From Tissierellia bacterium (GTDB lineage: Bacteria > Bacillota > Clostridia > Tissierellales > Peptoniphilaceae), in the NCBI GenBank assembly GCA_012728335.1, contig JAAYFG010000029.1, positions 1 through 47,442 of the forward strand: a DNA stretch of 47,442 nucleotides, written 5' to 3'. Below the pieces are notes generated by a model. That model searched no databases and was not told the DNA's origin. It worked only from the letters and a program-made list of their open reading frames with translations. Of this stretch, positions 25,380 through 33,176 are shown in pieces. The position numbers were made by a program, and so were the translations under genes. Position 1 is the stretch's first letter; each line of letters begins with the position of its first letter.

Positions 25380-25443
25380 TTATATAATAAGTTTGTAAGG
25401 GTGAGATTTGTGTCTAATATTTATTTGATCGAGGAGGGATACT

Positions 25444-26835
25444 GTGGTTAGTTTTTTAGACTGGATAGTGATAATTGGATACATGTTGGCAATGGTAGGA
25501 ATAGGAGTGTATTTTAAAACAAGCGAAAGTTTAAGTTCTTTTGCAATTGCAGATAAAAAGCTAGGCTTATCTGTTTTAACTGCAACTTTATTGGCAACTG
25601 CAGTGGGAGGGGGTTCGCTTACTGGTGGTGTAGGTAACAGCTTTGCTAGTGGGCTTATAGAAGCTCCAAAAGTTATTATATTATTAGGAATAAATATCTT
25701 TATGGGGTTATTTGTAGCTAAAAAAATGAGAGATGTGGGAGGATTTACTGCACCAGAGATGCTAGGAAGAGTCTATGGAAAAAACTGTCAATTTATTGGT
25801 GGAATCTTTTGTTCTATTTATATGATGGGAGCAGGACCAGCAATGCAATCTATTGCATTGGGAAGTTGTATACACGTGATGCTTGGTATAGATATGAAAT
25901 TAGGTATGATAATAGGTATGATTTTAATACTAGCATATACTTTGACAAGTGGTATGTGGGGAGTAGCGATGACGGATTATGTTCAATTCATTTTTTTAAC
26001 TTTAGGAGTATTAATTACTACATTCTTTATCTTCAAAGATGCAGGAGGATGGGAGTCTATTTCTTCAAATGTTCCAGCAGAACATTTGAAAGTAGATACA
26101 ACTGGTGCATTGAAAATAATTGCTGCAACATCATTACCAGTATTGATTGATGGAAATCGTTATGCACGTTTCTATTCTGCAAAAGATGGGAATACAGCTA
26201 GATTAGGTACTTTAATAGCTTCCATACCTCAAAGTTTACTAATTATACTAACTATAGTTTTAGGTATGGCAGCTGTAAATTTATTACCTGCTGATACCCA
26301 TAAGGATGTAGTTTTTTCAACATTATTGCTTAATTATTTACCTTCAGGAATAAAAGGTATTTGTATAGCTGCGTTAATTGCCGCAATAATGTCAACAGCT
26401 GATTCATACATGTTAACAGGAGCTACAAACTTTTCAGTGGACATTTATAAAACAAAAATAAATCCTAATGCTAGTGATAAGCAAATGTTAATTGTTACAA
26501 AAATTGGTGTACTAGCCATAGGGTTGATAGGGTTGGGTTTTGCATTAGTTTTGCCTGATATAATGTCTGTTTGGACTTTAAGCTCTACTGCTTATGTCGG
26601 AGGATGCCTAGTTCCAATGCTGTATGGTATTTTTTTCAATAAAAAGAAATCCTATAAAGCGGCATTAATAGCGATGTTGTGTGGTGGAACACTAGCATTA
26701 GTTCTTGATATGAAAGGATTTGTTTTCTTGGGCCTTCCAGCTATAGTATATGGAGTGATATTGAGTGCTATTTTATTGTTTGCAATAACTCCGTTTGCTA
26801 AGGATGCAAAATATGTCGATGTAAGGAACAAATGA
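25444..26835 (+). CDS. Sodium:solute symporter (SSS family)
   Basis: This 463-residue polytopic symporter of the SSS family has about 13 predicted helices. Features include ATLLATAVGGGSLTGGVGNSF in the first substrate/sodium region and AALIAAIMSTADSYMLTGATNFSVDIY, the classical SSS helix-8 signature. The start is GTG 25444 after GAGGAGGG. Substrate cannot be read from sequence: proline, pantothenate, short acids and nucleobases are all transported by relatives. As first gene of the LysR-linked operon with ring-opening hydrolases it may import a related small nitrogenous acid. A 35-residue membrane peptide gene follows after 14 bases. Confidence 0.9.
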   Translation: MVSFLDWIVIIGYMLAMVGIGVYFKTSESLSSFAIADKKLGLSVLTATLLATAVGGGSLTGGVGNSFASGLIEAPKVIILLGINIFMGLFVAKKMRDVGGFTAPEMLGRVYGKNCQFIGGIFCSIYMMGAGPAMQSIALGSCIHVMLGIDMKLGMIIGMILILAYTLTSGMWGVAMTDYVQFIFLTLGVLITTFFIFKDAGGWESISSNVPAEHLKVDTTGALKIIAATSLPVLIDGNRYARFYSAKDGNTARLGTLIASIPQSLLIILTIVLGMAAVNLLPADTHKDVVFSTLLLNYLPSGIKGICIAALIAAIMSTADSYMLTGATNFSVDIYKTKINPNASDKQMLIVTKIGVLAIGLIGLGFALVLPDIMSVWTLSSTAYVGGCLVPMLYGIFFNKKKSYKAALIAMLCGGTLALVLDMKGFVFLGLPAIVYGVILSAILLFAITPFAKDAKYVDVRNK

Positions 26836-26849
26836 ATTAGGAGGTAGTC

Positions 26850-26957
26850 ATGGATACTTTAGTTTATGCTATTATTTTAATAATGTTAGGTTTTGTAATT
26901 TGGATGATTTATCAGTTTATAAGAGAGTGGCCAAATTACTCAAGAAAGAAAAAATGA
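26850..26957 (+). CDS. 35-residue single-pass membrane peptide, possible symporter accessory
   Basis: This short open frame has a strong ribosome site (GGAGG, then ATG 26850) and encodes 35 residues: one hydrophobic helix (about residues 4-22, YAIILIMLGFVIWMIYQF) and a basic tail ending SRKKK. Positive charge at the C-terminal end suggests a tail facing the cytoplasm. Position, 14 bases behind the SSS gene, recalls small accessory subunits encoded next to other symporters. I do not recognise the family. It is below the length many gene callers accept. Confidence 0.65.
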   Translation: MDTLVYAIILIMLGFVIWMIYQFIREWPNYSRKKK

Positions 26958-26981
26958 TAGTTATTGTTAGAGGAGTGTAAA

Positions 26982-27704
26982 ATGAAACCTATTATATTAG
27001 TTACTGCAGGTATAGAAATTAATGTTAGAGAATATGAGCAACTATATTTATATAAAAACTATTCTGATTCAATTATTAATGCAGGCGGAATACCAATTAT
27101 TCCTTGTACAAAAAATAAAAGTATGTTGAATGAATTAATTAGTATATCTCAAGGATTGGTATTAACTGGTGGAGGGGATATTCTACCAAGTAAATATGGG
27201 CAATTAAATAGAGGGAAATGCTACGACTATAATATTTGGAGAGATGAATTAGAGATAGATATATGTAAAGAGTTTATAAAGAATAATAAACCTATTTTAG
27301 GGATATGTAGAGGGATGCAAATAATAAATATTGTTCTTGGAGGGACATTAATACAGGACATAAGTAACGATATTGGAATTGAACATAAATACGATAGCTT
27401 ACATTCAGTATATTCTATTGAAGGATATTGGATAAATAAGTTGTTAGGAGATACTTTTATAGTAAATAGCTATCATCATCAAGCAATTGAGCAGTTAGGA
27501 GATAGTTTAATATCCATTGCTTTTTCAGAAAATGGGAAGATCATTGAAGCAATACAACATGAAAACTTACCAATAATAGGAGTTCAATGGCATCCTGAAA
27601 GAATGATAGGTGATAATAGAATAAGATCTAATAAAGGCAGTATGGAGGAAATATTCAAGTATCTAATATATTTAGCAAAAACAAATGTAAACATTGATAA
27701 TTGA
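26982..27704 (+). CDS. PuuD-like C26 family gamma-glutamyl hydrolase / class I amidotransferase-fold amidase
   Basis: This 240-residue protein of peptidase family C26 is related to gamma-glutamyl-GABA hydrolase PuuD. The start is ATG 26982 after AGGAG. It carries GLVLTGGGDILPSKYG, the nucleophile elbow ILGICRGMQIINIVLGGTL with catalytic Cys, YHHQAIEQLG and IIGVQWHPERM with the catalytic His and Glu. No synthase domain is fused, so it acts as a hydrolase. No polyamine genes are nearby; with the ATC-hydrolase-like genes that follow, it may cleave a glutamyl or carbamoyl-type amide arising in the same pathway. The exact substrate is unknown. Confidence 0.85.
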   Translation: MKPIILVTAGIEINVREYEQLYLYKNYSDSIINAGGIPIIPCTKNKSMLNELISISQGLVLTGGGDILPSKYGQLNRGKCYDYNIWRDELEIDICKEFIKNNKPILGICRGMQIINIVLGGTLIQDISNDIGIEHKYDSLHSVYSIEGYWINKLLGDTFIVNSYHHQAIEQLGDSLISIAFSENGKIIEAIQHENLPIIGVQWHPERMIGDNRIRSNKGSMEEIFKYLIYLAKTNVNIDN

Positions 27705-27756
27705 ATCATTAACTACATAGAATAAATTTTACAATGTAATATCAGAGGAGGGTATT

Positions 27757-28587
27757 ATGAACGGAATCGATGAATTAGAAATCCAAAACTTGCACGATAC
27801 TTGGTGTATATTATACGGTTCTCTATCCAAAATATTTGATAAAAGTACTACTGGCGAAGCATTATTAAGAAACGCAATTAGATTATACGGAAGTTTTATT
27901 GGGAGGAAAGAGTTAGATAGTCATATGCAAAATATGATTAAACCTAATGTAAAAAATTTTTTTATATTTCCGTATAACAGGTTTTATGATCCTAGATTAT
28001 ACGTAAATAAACAAAACTTAAATGAACAAGTTGGAATATTTGATGTATTGAGATGTCCTTTTGCCAATTTTTTTAGAAACTCTAATGATAGTATCAACGG
28101 AAAAATTTTCTGTGAAGAATTTATGCATTCTTGTTTTAAAGAATATTCAAAAGACATAGCTCAAGTCAACATATCAGAAATGCTATCTGATAAAACATAT
28201 AATTATTGCAGAATTGCTATATATTATAGACCAGGTAATGTAGGTTTAGAAGAATACAAACAACACTTTGATTCATTTAATGAAACCAATATAGAAACTA
28301 ATGGAGTTTCACAAAATAAATTATTAGCAAGAAAAATTTGGAATGAAAACTCTAGTCTTTTAGTTGAAGCTTTTTGTATTATAAATAATAATGATGAAAA
28401 AATTACAAATGCGCTAATAGAAACGGCAGAAATTATATCTAGTTTATTAGAGAAACATTCAATAAACACTAATAATGAAATAAATCTTGAATTTATAAGA
28501 AATAATTGTTCTATTAACATTGACTGTGACGAAACAAAGATATTTAGCATATTTAAGAAAACACTTCTTAAGCAGTTAAATATTTAG
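27757..28587 (+). CDS. ATC hydrolase family protein, copy 1
   Basis: This 276-residue protein is related to L-2-amino-thiazoline-4-carboxylic acid hydrolase, the Pseudomonas enzyme that opens a thiazoline ring to N-carbamoyl-cysteine. Recognisable family elements are GEALLRNAIRLYG at the N-terminal helix, RCPFANFF, a central FCEEF with paired acidic residues, AQVNISEML, and NYCRIAIYYR at the end of the domain. The tail of about 90 residues is helical and less conserved. GAGGAGGG precedes ATG 27757. It is a tandem paralogue of the next gene: both share CPxA, CEEF, QVN and YC. Which ring compound it acts on is not known. Confidence 0.75.
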   Translation: MNGIDELEIQNLHDTWCILYGSLSKIFDKSTTGEALLRNAIRLYGSFIGRKELDSHMQNMIKPNVKNFFIFPYNRFYDPRLYVNKQNLNEQVGIFDVLRCPFANFFRNSNDSINGKIFCEEFMHSCFKEYSKDIAQVNISEMLSDKTYNYCRIAIYYRPGNVGLEEYKQHFDSFNETNIETNGVSQNKLLARKIWNENSSLLVEAFCIINNNDEKITNALIETAEIISSLLEKHSINTNNEINLEFIRNNCSINIDCDETKIFSIFKKTLLKQLNI

Positions 28588-28598
28588 GAGGAGTTAGT

Positions 28599-29492
28599 AT
28601 GTATTCAAAGTTTGAAAAAGAAATTATCAATATGCAAGATAGTTATACTTTAATGTATGGTTTCATATCTGAAACTATAATTAACGAATTGGGTGAAATA
28701 GGAGATTTAATAGTACGTGAAGGGACACGTAGATATGGAAGAGATAGAGGAATAAAAAGACGAGAAGAACATATTAAAAATAATATCAATGTAAATATGC
28801 TCAGTCTCTTCTCAATATCAAGTGATTTACCATCTGATCCTAGATTTAAAAGGAATTTATCTAAATTAACCGAGGAGGAAAGAAATTCTCACACATTAGT
28901 ATGCCCGATGGCCGACATCTGGAGCAAATATGGAATGAAAAAAATTGGAAGAATATATTGCGAAGAATTCCACAAAGCAAGTTATGAAGAGTATGGCTTT
29001 GGATATACACAAGTAAATTTATCTAAAACTCTGACTCAAGATGGCGATAACTATTGTGATTTTCACGTTGTTTTAAGAAAAAGCAATGTCCCCCCAGAAT
29101 TAAGGGATGTTTGCTTTCATGAAGTAGAATGTAATGACAATGAGGACATTAAGGAAAATGATTCGATTTATGCTAAAGAAGGATTTTCATCACTATGTAT
29201 ACGAGTATATTATTACATTTTAGAGGTATTACAAGAGTATTCACCAGAATTAGCAGAAAAAATTATATTAAAATCTTTAGAATTATGGGCTGAAAATTCG
29301 TACAATAGATTGAAAGAGTCGTCTTTTGTAAGAGGTGAAAATCTTGACTATGAATTTGTTAACAATAATTTTCCTTTAAAAATTGATATTAACACAGAGC
29401 CATTATGGGAAAAGTATAACAAATATAATTGCAAATTATTGTTCCAAAAAGGTTTTTATAATAATTTTCTACCTAAATTTAAAAATGAATAA
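28599..29492 (+). CDS. ATC hydrolase family protein, copy 2
   Basis: This 297-residue paralogue of the preceding gene is closer to the ATC-hydrolase family consensus: GDLIVREGTRRYGRDRGIKR, VCPMADIWSKYG, IGRIYCEEFHKASYEEYGFG, TQVNLSKTLTQDGDNYCDFHV. The Cys and Glu/His residues of these blocks are the likely active-site or metal-binding positions; which ones are catalytic is not visible. It lies 11 bases behind copy 1 with AGGAGGAG before ATG. Divergence between copies suggests two different subunits or two steps rather than simple gene dosage. It is the last gene of the operon and a terminator follows. Confidence 0.8.
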   Translation: MYSKFEKEIINMQDSYTLMYGFISETIINELGEIGDLIVREGTRRYGRDRGIKRREEHIKNNINVNMLSLFSISSDLPSDPRFKRNLSKLTEEERNSHTLVCPMADIWSKYGMKKIGRIYCEEFHKASYEEYGFGYTQVNLSKTLTQDGDNYCDFHVVLRKSNVPPELRDVCFHEVECNDNEDIKENDSIYAKEGFSSLCIRVYYYILEVLQEYSPELAEKIILKSLELWAENSYNRLKESSFVRGENLDYEFVNNNFPLKIDINTEPLWEKYNKYNCKLLFQKGFYNNFLPKFKNE

Positions 29493-29504
29493 TGAATAAT
29501 AAAA

Positions 29505-29550
29505 AATATAAACACTGATATTAAGTTATCGATATCAGTATTTATATTTT
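29505..29550 (+). terminator. Terminator at the end of the SSS/ATC-hydrolase operon
   Basis: AATATAAA/TTTATATT and ACTGATAT/ATATCAGT form one long stem with a single C-A mismatch, a 10-base loop and a short T-run. The stem is AT-rich. Confidence 0.7.
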
Positions 29551-29593
29551 ATTGTAAATAAGATATTTACAATAAATCTTTATAATATTTTAT

Positions 29594-29648
29594 GTATGAA
29601 AAACCTCTTGATTAAGATGAAAATGCTTAATCAAGAGGTTTTTTCATA
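29594..29648. terminator. Strong second hairpin between the ATC-hydrolase operon and the Rrf2 gene
   Basis: The core stem AAAACCTCTTGATTAAG/CTTAATCAAGAGGTTTT (17 bp, loop ATGAAAATG) extends through TATG/CATA with one extra T. A-run and T-run flank it on both sides. No gene converges from the right, so it is a back-up terminator or a remnant element. Confidence 0.75.
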
Positions 29649-29665
29649 TAAAAGCCATAAATATA

Positions 29666-29694
29666 TTGACTTCATAGACAAAAAGAAGTATTAT
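29666..29694 (+). promoter_or_regulatory. Promoter of the Rrf2-iscS-iscU operon
   Basis: -35 TTGACT (29666-29671), a 17-base spacer and -10 TATTAT (29689-29694), about 50 bases upstream of the regulator's ATG 29743. It is placed just after the double terminator. Confidence 0.7.
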
Positions 29695-29702
29695 ATTTAT
29701 GT

Positions 29703-29727
29703 AATACCAACTAAAAAGCTTGGTATT
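29703..29727. promoter_or_regulatory. Inverted repeat in the leader of the Rrf2 gene, candidate operator
   Basis: Perfect 8-base arms AATACCAA (29703-29710) and TTGGTATT (29720-29727) around a 9-base centre. The repeat lies at the predicted transcription start and just before the ribosome site, a fitting place for autorepression by the encoded Rrf2 protein. Confidence 0.5.
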
Positions 29728-29742
29728 GAATGGAGTGATATT

Positions 29743-30147
29743 ATGAAACTATCTACAAAAGGAAGATATGGACTTTTAGCCATGTATAGATTGCGTGAAT
29801 CTCATGGTGACGGTCCTTTACCTCTTAATAGAATTGCCGAAGATGAAAACCTGTCTGAAGCATATTTAGAGCAATTATTTGCGTCTCTAAAGAAAGCTGA
29901 ATTAATTAACAGTATACGTGGTGCACAAGGTGGTTATGTATTGGCTAGGGATCCTGCTGATATTAAGATAGGTGATATTTTAAGAGCTCTTGAAGGAGAT
30001 ATAGAATTAAGTTGTTGTCCTGACGATTCAGACGAAGTTAACGAAACCTGTATTAAGGGAAATGACTGTGCAATGAAAAACATTTTAGATAAAATAAAGG
30101 CAAGTTTTGACGAAGTAGTAGATTCTATAAGCTTAGCTGATATGTAA
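29743..30147 (+). CDS. Rrf2 family (IscR-like) transcriptional regulator
   Basis: This 134-residue Rrf2 regulator has a winged helix-turn-helix (MKLSTKGRYGLLAMYRLRES, LNRIAEDENLSEAYLEQLF) and the conserved GAQGGYVLARDP wing. Cys residues at 91, 92, 103 and 109 lie where IscR binds its [2Fe-2S] cluster, so it can probably sense iron-sulfur status; CymR-type members lack these. The true start is ATG 29743 after GGAGTG; the open frame extends 147 bases further left through the terminator hairpin and is not coding there. It heads the operon with iscS and iscU and probably represses it. Confidence 0.92.
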   Translation: MKLSTKGRYGLLAMYRLRESHGDGPLPLNRIAEDENLSEAYLEQLFASLKKAELINSIRGAQGGYVLARDPADIKIGDILRALEGDIELSCCPDDSDEVNETCIKGNDCAMKNILDKIKASFDEVVDSISLADM

Positions 30148-30163
30148 TATAGGGGGAAAATTA

Positions 30164-31351
30164 ATGGGCAAAATGATTTACATGGACAATGCTGCAACTA
30201 CAAGGGTGAATGAAGACGTTTTTGAAGCAATGATCCCGTATTATAAAGAAGAATTTGGTAACGCCTCAAGTATTTATGAAATTGGACAAAATTCTAGGAA
30301 AGCTGTTGAAAATGCTAGAAATAGCGTAGCTAAATTTTTAGGTGCTGATCCTAAGGAAATATACTTTACTTCTGGTGGAACTGAATCTGACAACTGGGCT
30401 ATTAGAGGAATAGCTGAAGCTTTGAAAAATAAAGGTAATCACATAATTACTTCTAAAATAGAACATCATGCTGTATTACATGTGTGTGAGTATTTAGAAA
30501 AACATGGTTATGATGTAACTTATTTAGATGTTGACAGTGAAGGCATTGTAGACTTAAATCAATTGGAAAATGCTATAACTGATAAAACGATATTAATTAC
30601 TATTATGTTTGCAAATAACGAAATAGGAACAATTCAACCTATTAAAAAAATTGGTGAAATTGCGACTAAACACAATGTACTTTTCCATACTGATGCTGTT
30701 CAGGCTGTTGGGGCTGTAGATATAAATGTTAAAGAAATGGGAATAGACTTACTTTCACTTTCAGGACATAAAATAAATGGTCCTAAGGGAATAGGTGCTC
30801 TTTATATTAGAAGAGGAATCAATATTCAACCATTTATGATAGGTGGGGCACAAGAGAGAAGAAAAAGAGGCGGTACTGAAAACGTACCGGGAATAGTTGG
30901 TCTTGGAAAAGCAATTGAGATTAAAGCTGCTCACCTTGAAGAAAACAAAGCGAAATTATCTGAAATGAGAGACTATTTAATTGAGCAAATACTTGAAAAA
31001 GTTCCTTATACTAGATTAAATGGTGCTACTGGTGAAAATAGATTACCTGGTAATGTAAATGTTTGTTTCGAATTCATTGAAGGTGAATCGATGCTATTAT
31101 TATTAAATATGCATGGAATTGCAGGTTCGAGTGGAAGTGCATGTACTTCGGGAAGTTTGGACCCGTCACATGTTTTACTAGCTATAGGCTTACCGCATGA
31201 AATAGCACATGGTTCACTTAGACTTAGTATAAGTATTGATAACACGAAAGAAGAAATTGATTTTGTCGTAGAGAATCTGGCTAAAATCATTAATAGACTT
31301 AGAGAGATGAGCCCTCTATACGAGGATTTCATAAAGGGGGAAAATAAATAA
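30164..31351 (+). CDS. Cysteine desulfurase (NifS/IscS)
   Basis: This 395-residue PLP-dependent enzyme converts cysteine to alanine and a protein persulfide, the sulfur donor for iron-sulfur clusters and tRNA thiolation. MDNAATTRVN opens the protein, Lys203 in SLSGHKINGPKG holds PLP, and the catalytic Cys327 lies in SSGSACTSGSLDPSHVL. AGGGGGA precedes ATG 30164. It sits between the Rrf2 regulator (16-base gap) and the scaffold gene, whose ATG overlaps its stop by one base. The sulfur carrier could also sulfurate the molybdenum cofactor handled by XdhC; that is an inference from general knowledge. Confidence 0.95.
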   Translation: MGKMIYMDNAATTRVNEDVFEAMIPYYKEEFGNASSIYEIGQNSRKAVENARNSVAKFLGADPKEIYFTSGGTESDNWAIRGIAEALKNKGNHIITSKIEHHAVLHVCEYLEKHGYDVTYLDVDSEGIVDLNQLENAITDKTILITIMFANNEIGTIQPIKKIGEIATKHNVLFHTDAVQAVGAVDINVKEMGIDLLSLSGHKINGPKGIGALYIRRGINIQPFMIGGAQERRKRGGTENVPGIVGLGKAIEIKAAHLEENKAKLSEMRDYLIEQILEKVPYTRLNGATGENRLPGNVNVCFEFIEGESMLLLLNMHGIAGSSGSACTSGSLDPSHVLLAIGLPHEIAHGSLRLSISIDNTKEEIDFVVENLAKIINRLREMSPLYEDFIKGENK

Positions 31352-31791
31352 TGATGTATTCTGAAAAAGTTATGGATCACTTCATGAATCCTAGAAATGT
31401 TGGAGAAATAGACAATGCTGACGGTGTTGGCGAAGTTGGTAATGCAACGTGTGGAGATATAATGAAGATTTATTTGAAAATTGATGATGATAAAATTACT
31501 GATGCTAAATTCAAAACTTTTGGATGTGGCTCTGCTATAGCATCATCAAGTATGGCAACTGAATTAATTATTGGCAAATCGATTGAAGAAGTAATGGAAT
31601 TTACTAATAAGGCAGTTGTTGAAGCTCTTGATGGACTTCCACCAGTGAAAGTACACTGCTCAGTACTTGCTGAGCAAGCTGTAAAGTCTGCATTACTAGA
31701 CTATTCACAAAAAACAGGAAGGCATATTGAAGGTTTAGATGATTTTGATTTTGATGATGAACACCTTCATGATGACATACACGAAGATTAA
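31351..31791 (+). CDS. Iron-sulfur cluster assembly scaffold NifU/IscU
   Basis: This 146-residue scaffold assembles [2Fe-2S]/[4Fe-4S] clusters with the adjacent desulfurase. Ligands Cys34 (NATCGD), Cys59 (TFGCGSA) and Cys103 (VHCSVLAEQA) are all present, with the conserved Asp36. The start ATG 31351 overlaps the desulfurase stop and lies 10 bases after AAAGGGGG; a second ATG follows at once. The C-terminal tail is acidic and rich in Asp and His (FDFDDEHLHDDIHED), an extension not essential to the fold. A terminator follows. Confidence 0.94.
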   Translation: MMYSEKVMDHFMNPRNVGEIDNADGVGEVGNATCGDIMKIYLKIDDDKITDAKFKTFGCGSAIASSSMATELIIGKSIEEVMEFTNKAVVEALDGLPPVKVHCSVLAEQAVKSALLDYSQKTGRHIEGLDDFDFDDEHLHDDIHED

Positions 31792-31794
31792 TAG

Positions 31795-31825
31795 AAACTC
31801 AGGCATTTATGCCTGAGTTTTTATA
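31795..31825 (+). terminator. Terminator of the iscS-iscU operon
   Basis: A perfect 12-bp stem AAACTCAGGCAT/ATGCCTGAGTTT with a 2-base loop and a T-run, immediately after the scaffold gene. Confidence 0.92.
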
Positions 31826-31872
31826 GATTTTTCTCCGAGTTTATACTATAATTAGATAGATAGAGGTGAAAT

Positions 31873-33114
31873 ATGGAAAACATAGATTTGAAAACAATAC
31901 AGTTCCCACAGATTCTTATGAATTTAATCGGGATTTTGATAGTACTGTTTTTGTTCTTCGCGATATATTATCTAATTAATATAGGGAACAAACAGATACC
32001 AAGACAAAAGAGAATCTCTTTTGACCTTATTCAAATATTTAAAATAATAGTAGGTATAATAGCCATATTTATAGTACATAGAATAATCAGTAAATACACT
32101 ATAATAGGCGATGTGATTTCGTCTACTATTTTATCAATAATAATAGCCTATGTAGTAACTCCTTTTGTGGATTTGATGGAGAAAAAAGGGATACAGAGGA
32201 AATTTGGAATTATTATAATATATGTAACAGTTGTACTAGTTTTAGGGATATTGATATTTATAGTAGTCCCAAAGACAAGTTCAGAGATAACGAAACTAAC
32301 CAGTGGACTGCCAGGTTATATCGATCGGATATCCGAGCAATTTACTGAATTGAGTGATAGTTACAGCGATGTGTTAGGCTCAAATTTTGAGAAGATAACT
32401 GATGCAGTAGATAATAGTTTTGATATGATATTAGAGGGCTTTAAGAACTTCATGACCAATTCTATTTCGAAGGCTACTGTATTTGCAAGTGCTCTAGTAG
32501 GAAAAGTATTTGGATTCTTACTAACTCTTATTATTACATTCTACTTTGTAGTAGATAAGGAAAAGTACACTAGCTATATAAAAGAAAAAATACCGGCAAA
32601 ATACAATGAAGACTTTAAGTTTTTAGGAACTGAAATAAATGAAGTACTATATGAATTCGTGAGAGGACGAGCCATTTTAGCTCTTTTTGTAGGAGCTTCA
32701 ACTGCCATTATGTTGCTTATATTGAGAGTTGAATTTGCCATAGTAATTGGAGTAATTACTTGTATAGCAGACATTATTCCTTATATTGGACCTTTCTTAG
32801 GATTTATTCCGGCTTTTATATTTGCATTATTACAATCACCTATGAAAGCACTTTGGGTTGGAGTTTTCTTTGTATTATTACAATGGGTAGAAAACAATAT
32901 ACTTGCTCCTAAGATAATAGGCGATAAGACAGGACTTCCGCCATTGGTGATATTCCTATCTATAATTATAGGTGGTAGTGTATTCGGTGTTTGGGGAATG
33001 ATTATTTCTGTTCCTCTTACTGCAGTGAGTATAATACTGTTTAAATTCGGTAGAGAGAAATACAAAGAGAGAAAGATACAAAAAGAAAAAGAAATGAATA
33101 TGGACAGAATGTAG
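31873..33114 (+). CDS. AI-2E family transporter (PF01594, PerM-like)
   Basis: This 413-residue membrane protein of the AI-2E/PerM family has an N-terminal helix pair, a central extracytoplasmic region with LPGYIDRISEQFTELSDSYS, and a C-terminal block GVITCIADIIPYIGPFLGFI and WVENNILAPKIIGDKTGLPP that is diagnostic of the family. Relatives export autoinducer-2 or act in sodium/proton exchange or lipid homeostasis, so the substrate is open. A possible weak promoter (TAGATT, 17 bases, TATAAT at 31847-31852) lies between the preceding terminator and this gene. It is monocistronic: a terminator follows. Confidence 0.9.
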   Translation: MENIDLKTIQFPQILMNLIGILIVLFLFFAIYYLINIGNKQIPRQKRISFDLIQIFKIIVGIIAIFIVHRIISKYTIIGDVISSTILSIIIAYVVTPFVDLMEKKGIQRKFGIIIIYVTVVLVLGILIFIVVPKTSSEITKLTSGLPGYIDRISEQFTELSDSYSDVLGSNFEKITDAVDNSFDMILEGFKNFMTNSISKATVFASALVGKVFGFLLTLIITFYFVVDKEKYTSYIKEKIPAKYNEDFKFLGTEINEVLYEFVRGRAILALFVGASTAIMLLILRVEFAIVIGVITCIADIIPYIGPFLGFIPAFIFALLQSPMKALWVGVFFVLLQWVENNILAPKIIGDKTGLPPLVIFLSIIIGGSVFGVWGMIISVPLTAVSIILFKFGREKYKERKIQKEKEMNMDRM

Positions 33115-33124
33115 ATGATTGAAT

Positions 33125-33157
33125 ATACTCCTTGTAGTTTTTCAAGGAGTATTTTTA
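33125..33157 (+). terminator. Terminator after the AI-2E family gene
   Basis: A perfect 10-bp stem ATACTCCTTG/CAAGGAGTAT with an 8-base T-rich loop and a following T-run. It lies between this gene and alaS. Confidence 0.88.
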
Positions 33158-33176
33158 CTAAATAAAGAGGTGTAAG

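Noticed and set aside
25351-25390. Direct repeats as part of a CRISPR array
   Set aside because: There are only two short AT-rich palindromic units without spacers or cas genes.
29596-29742. Longer N-terminus for the Rrf2 regulator
   Set aside because: The extension would translate through the terminator hairpin and promoter; ATG 29743 has its own ribosome site and gives the canonical MKLSTKGRYG start.
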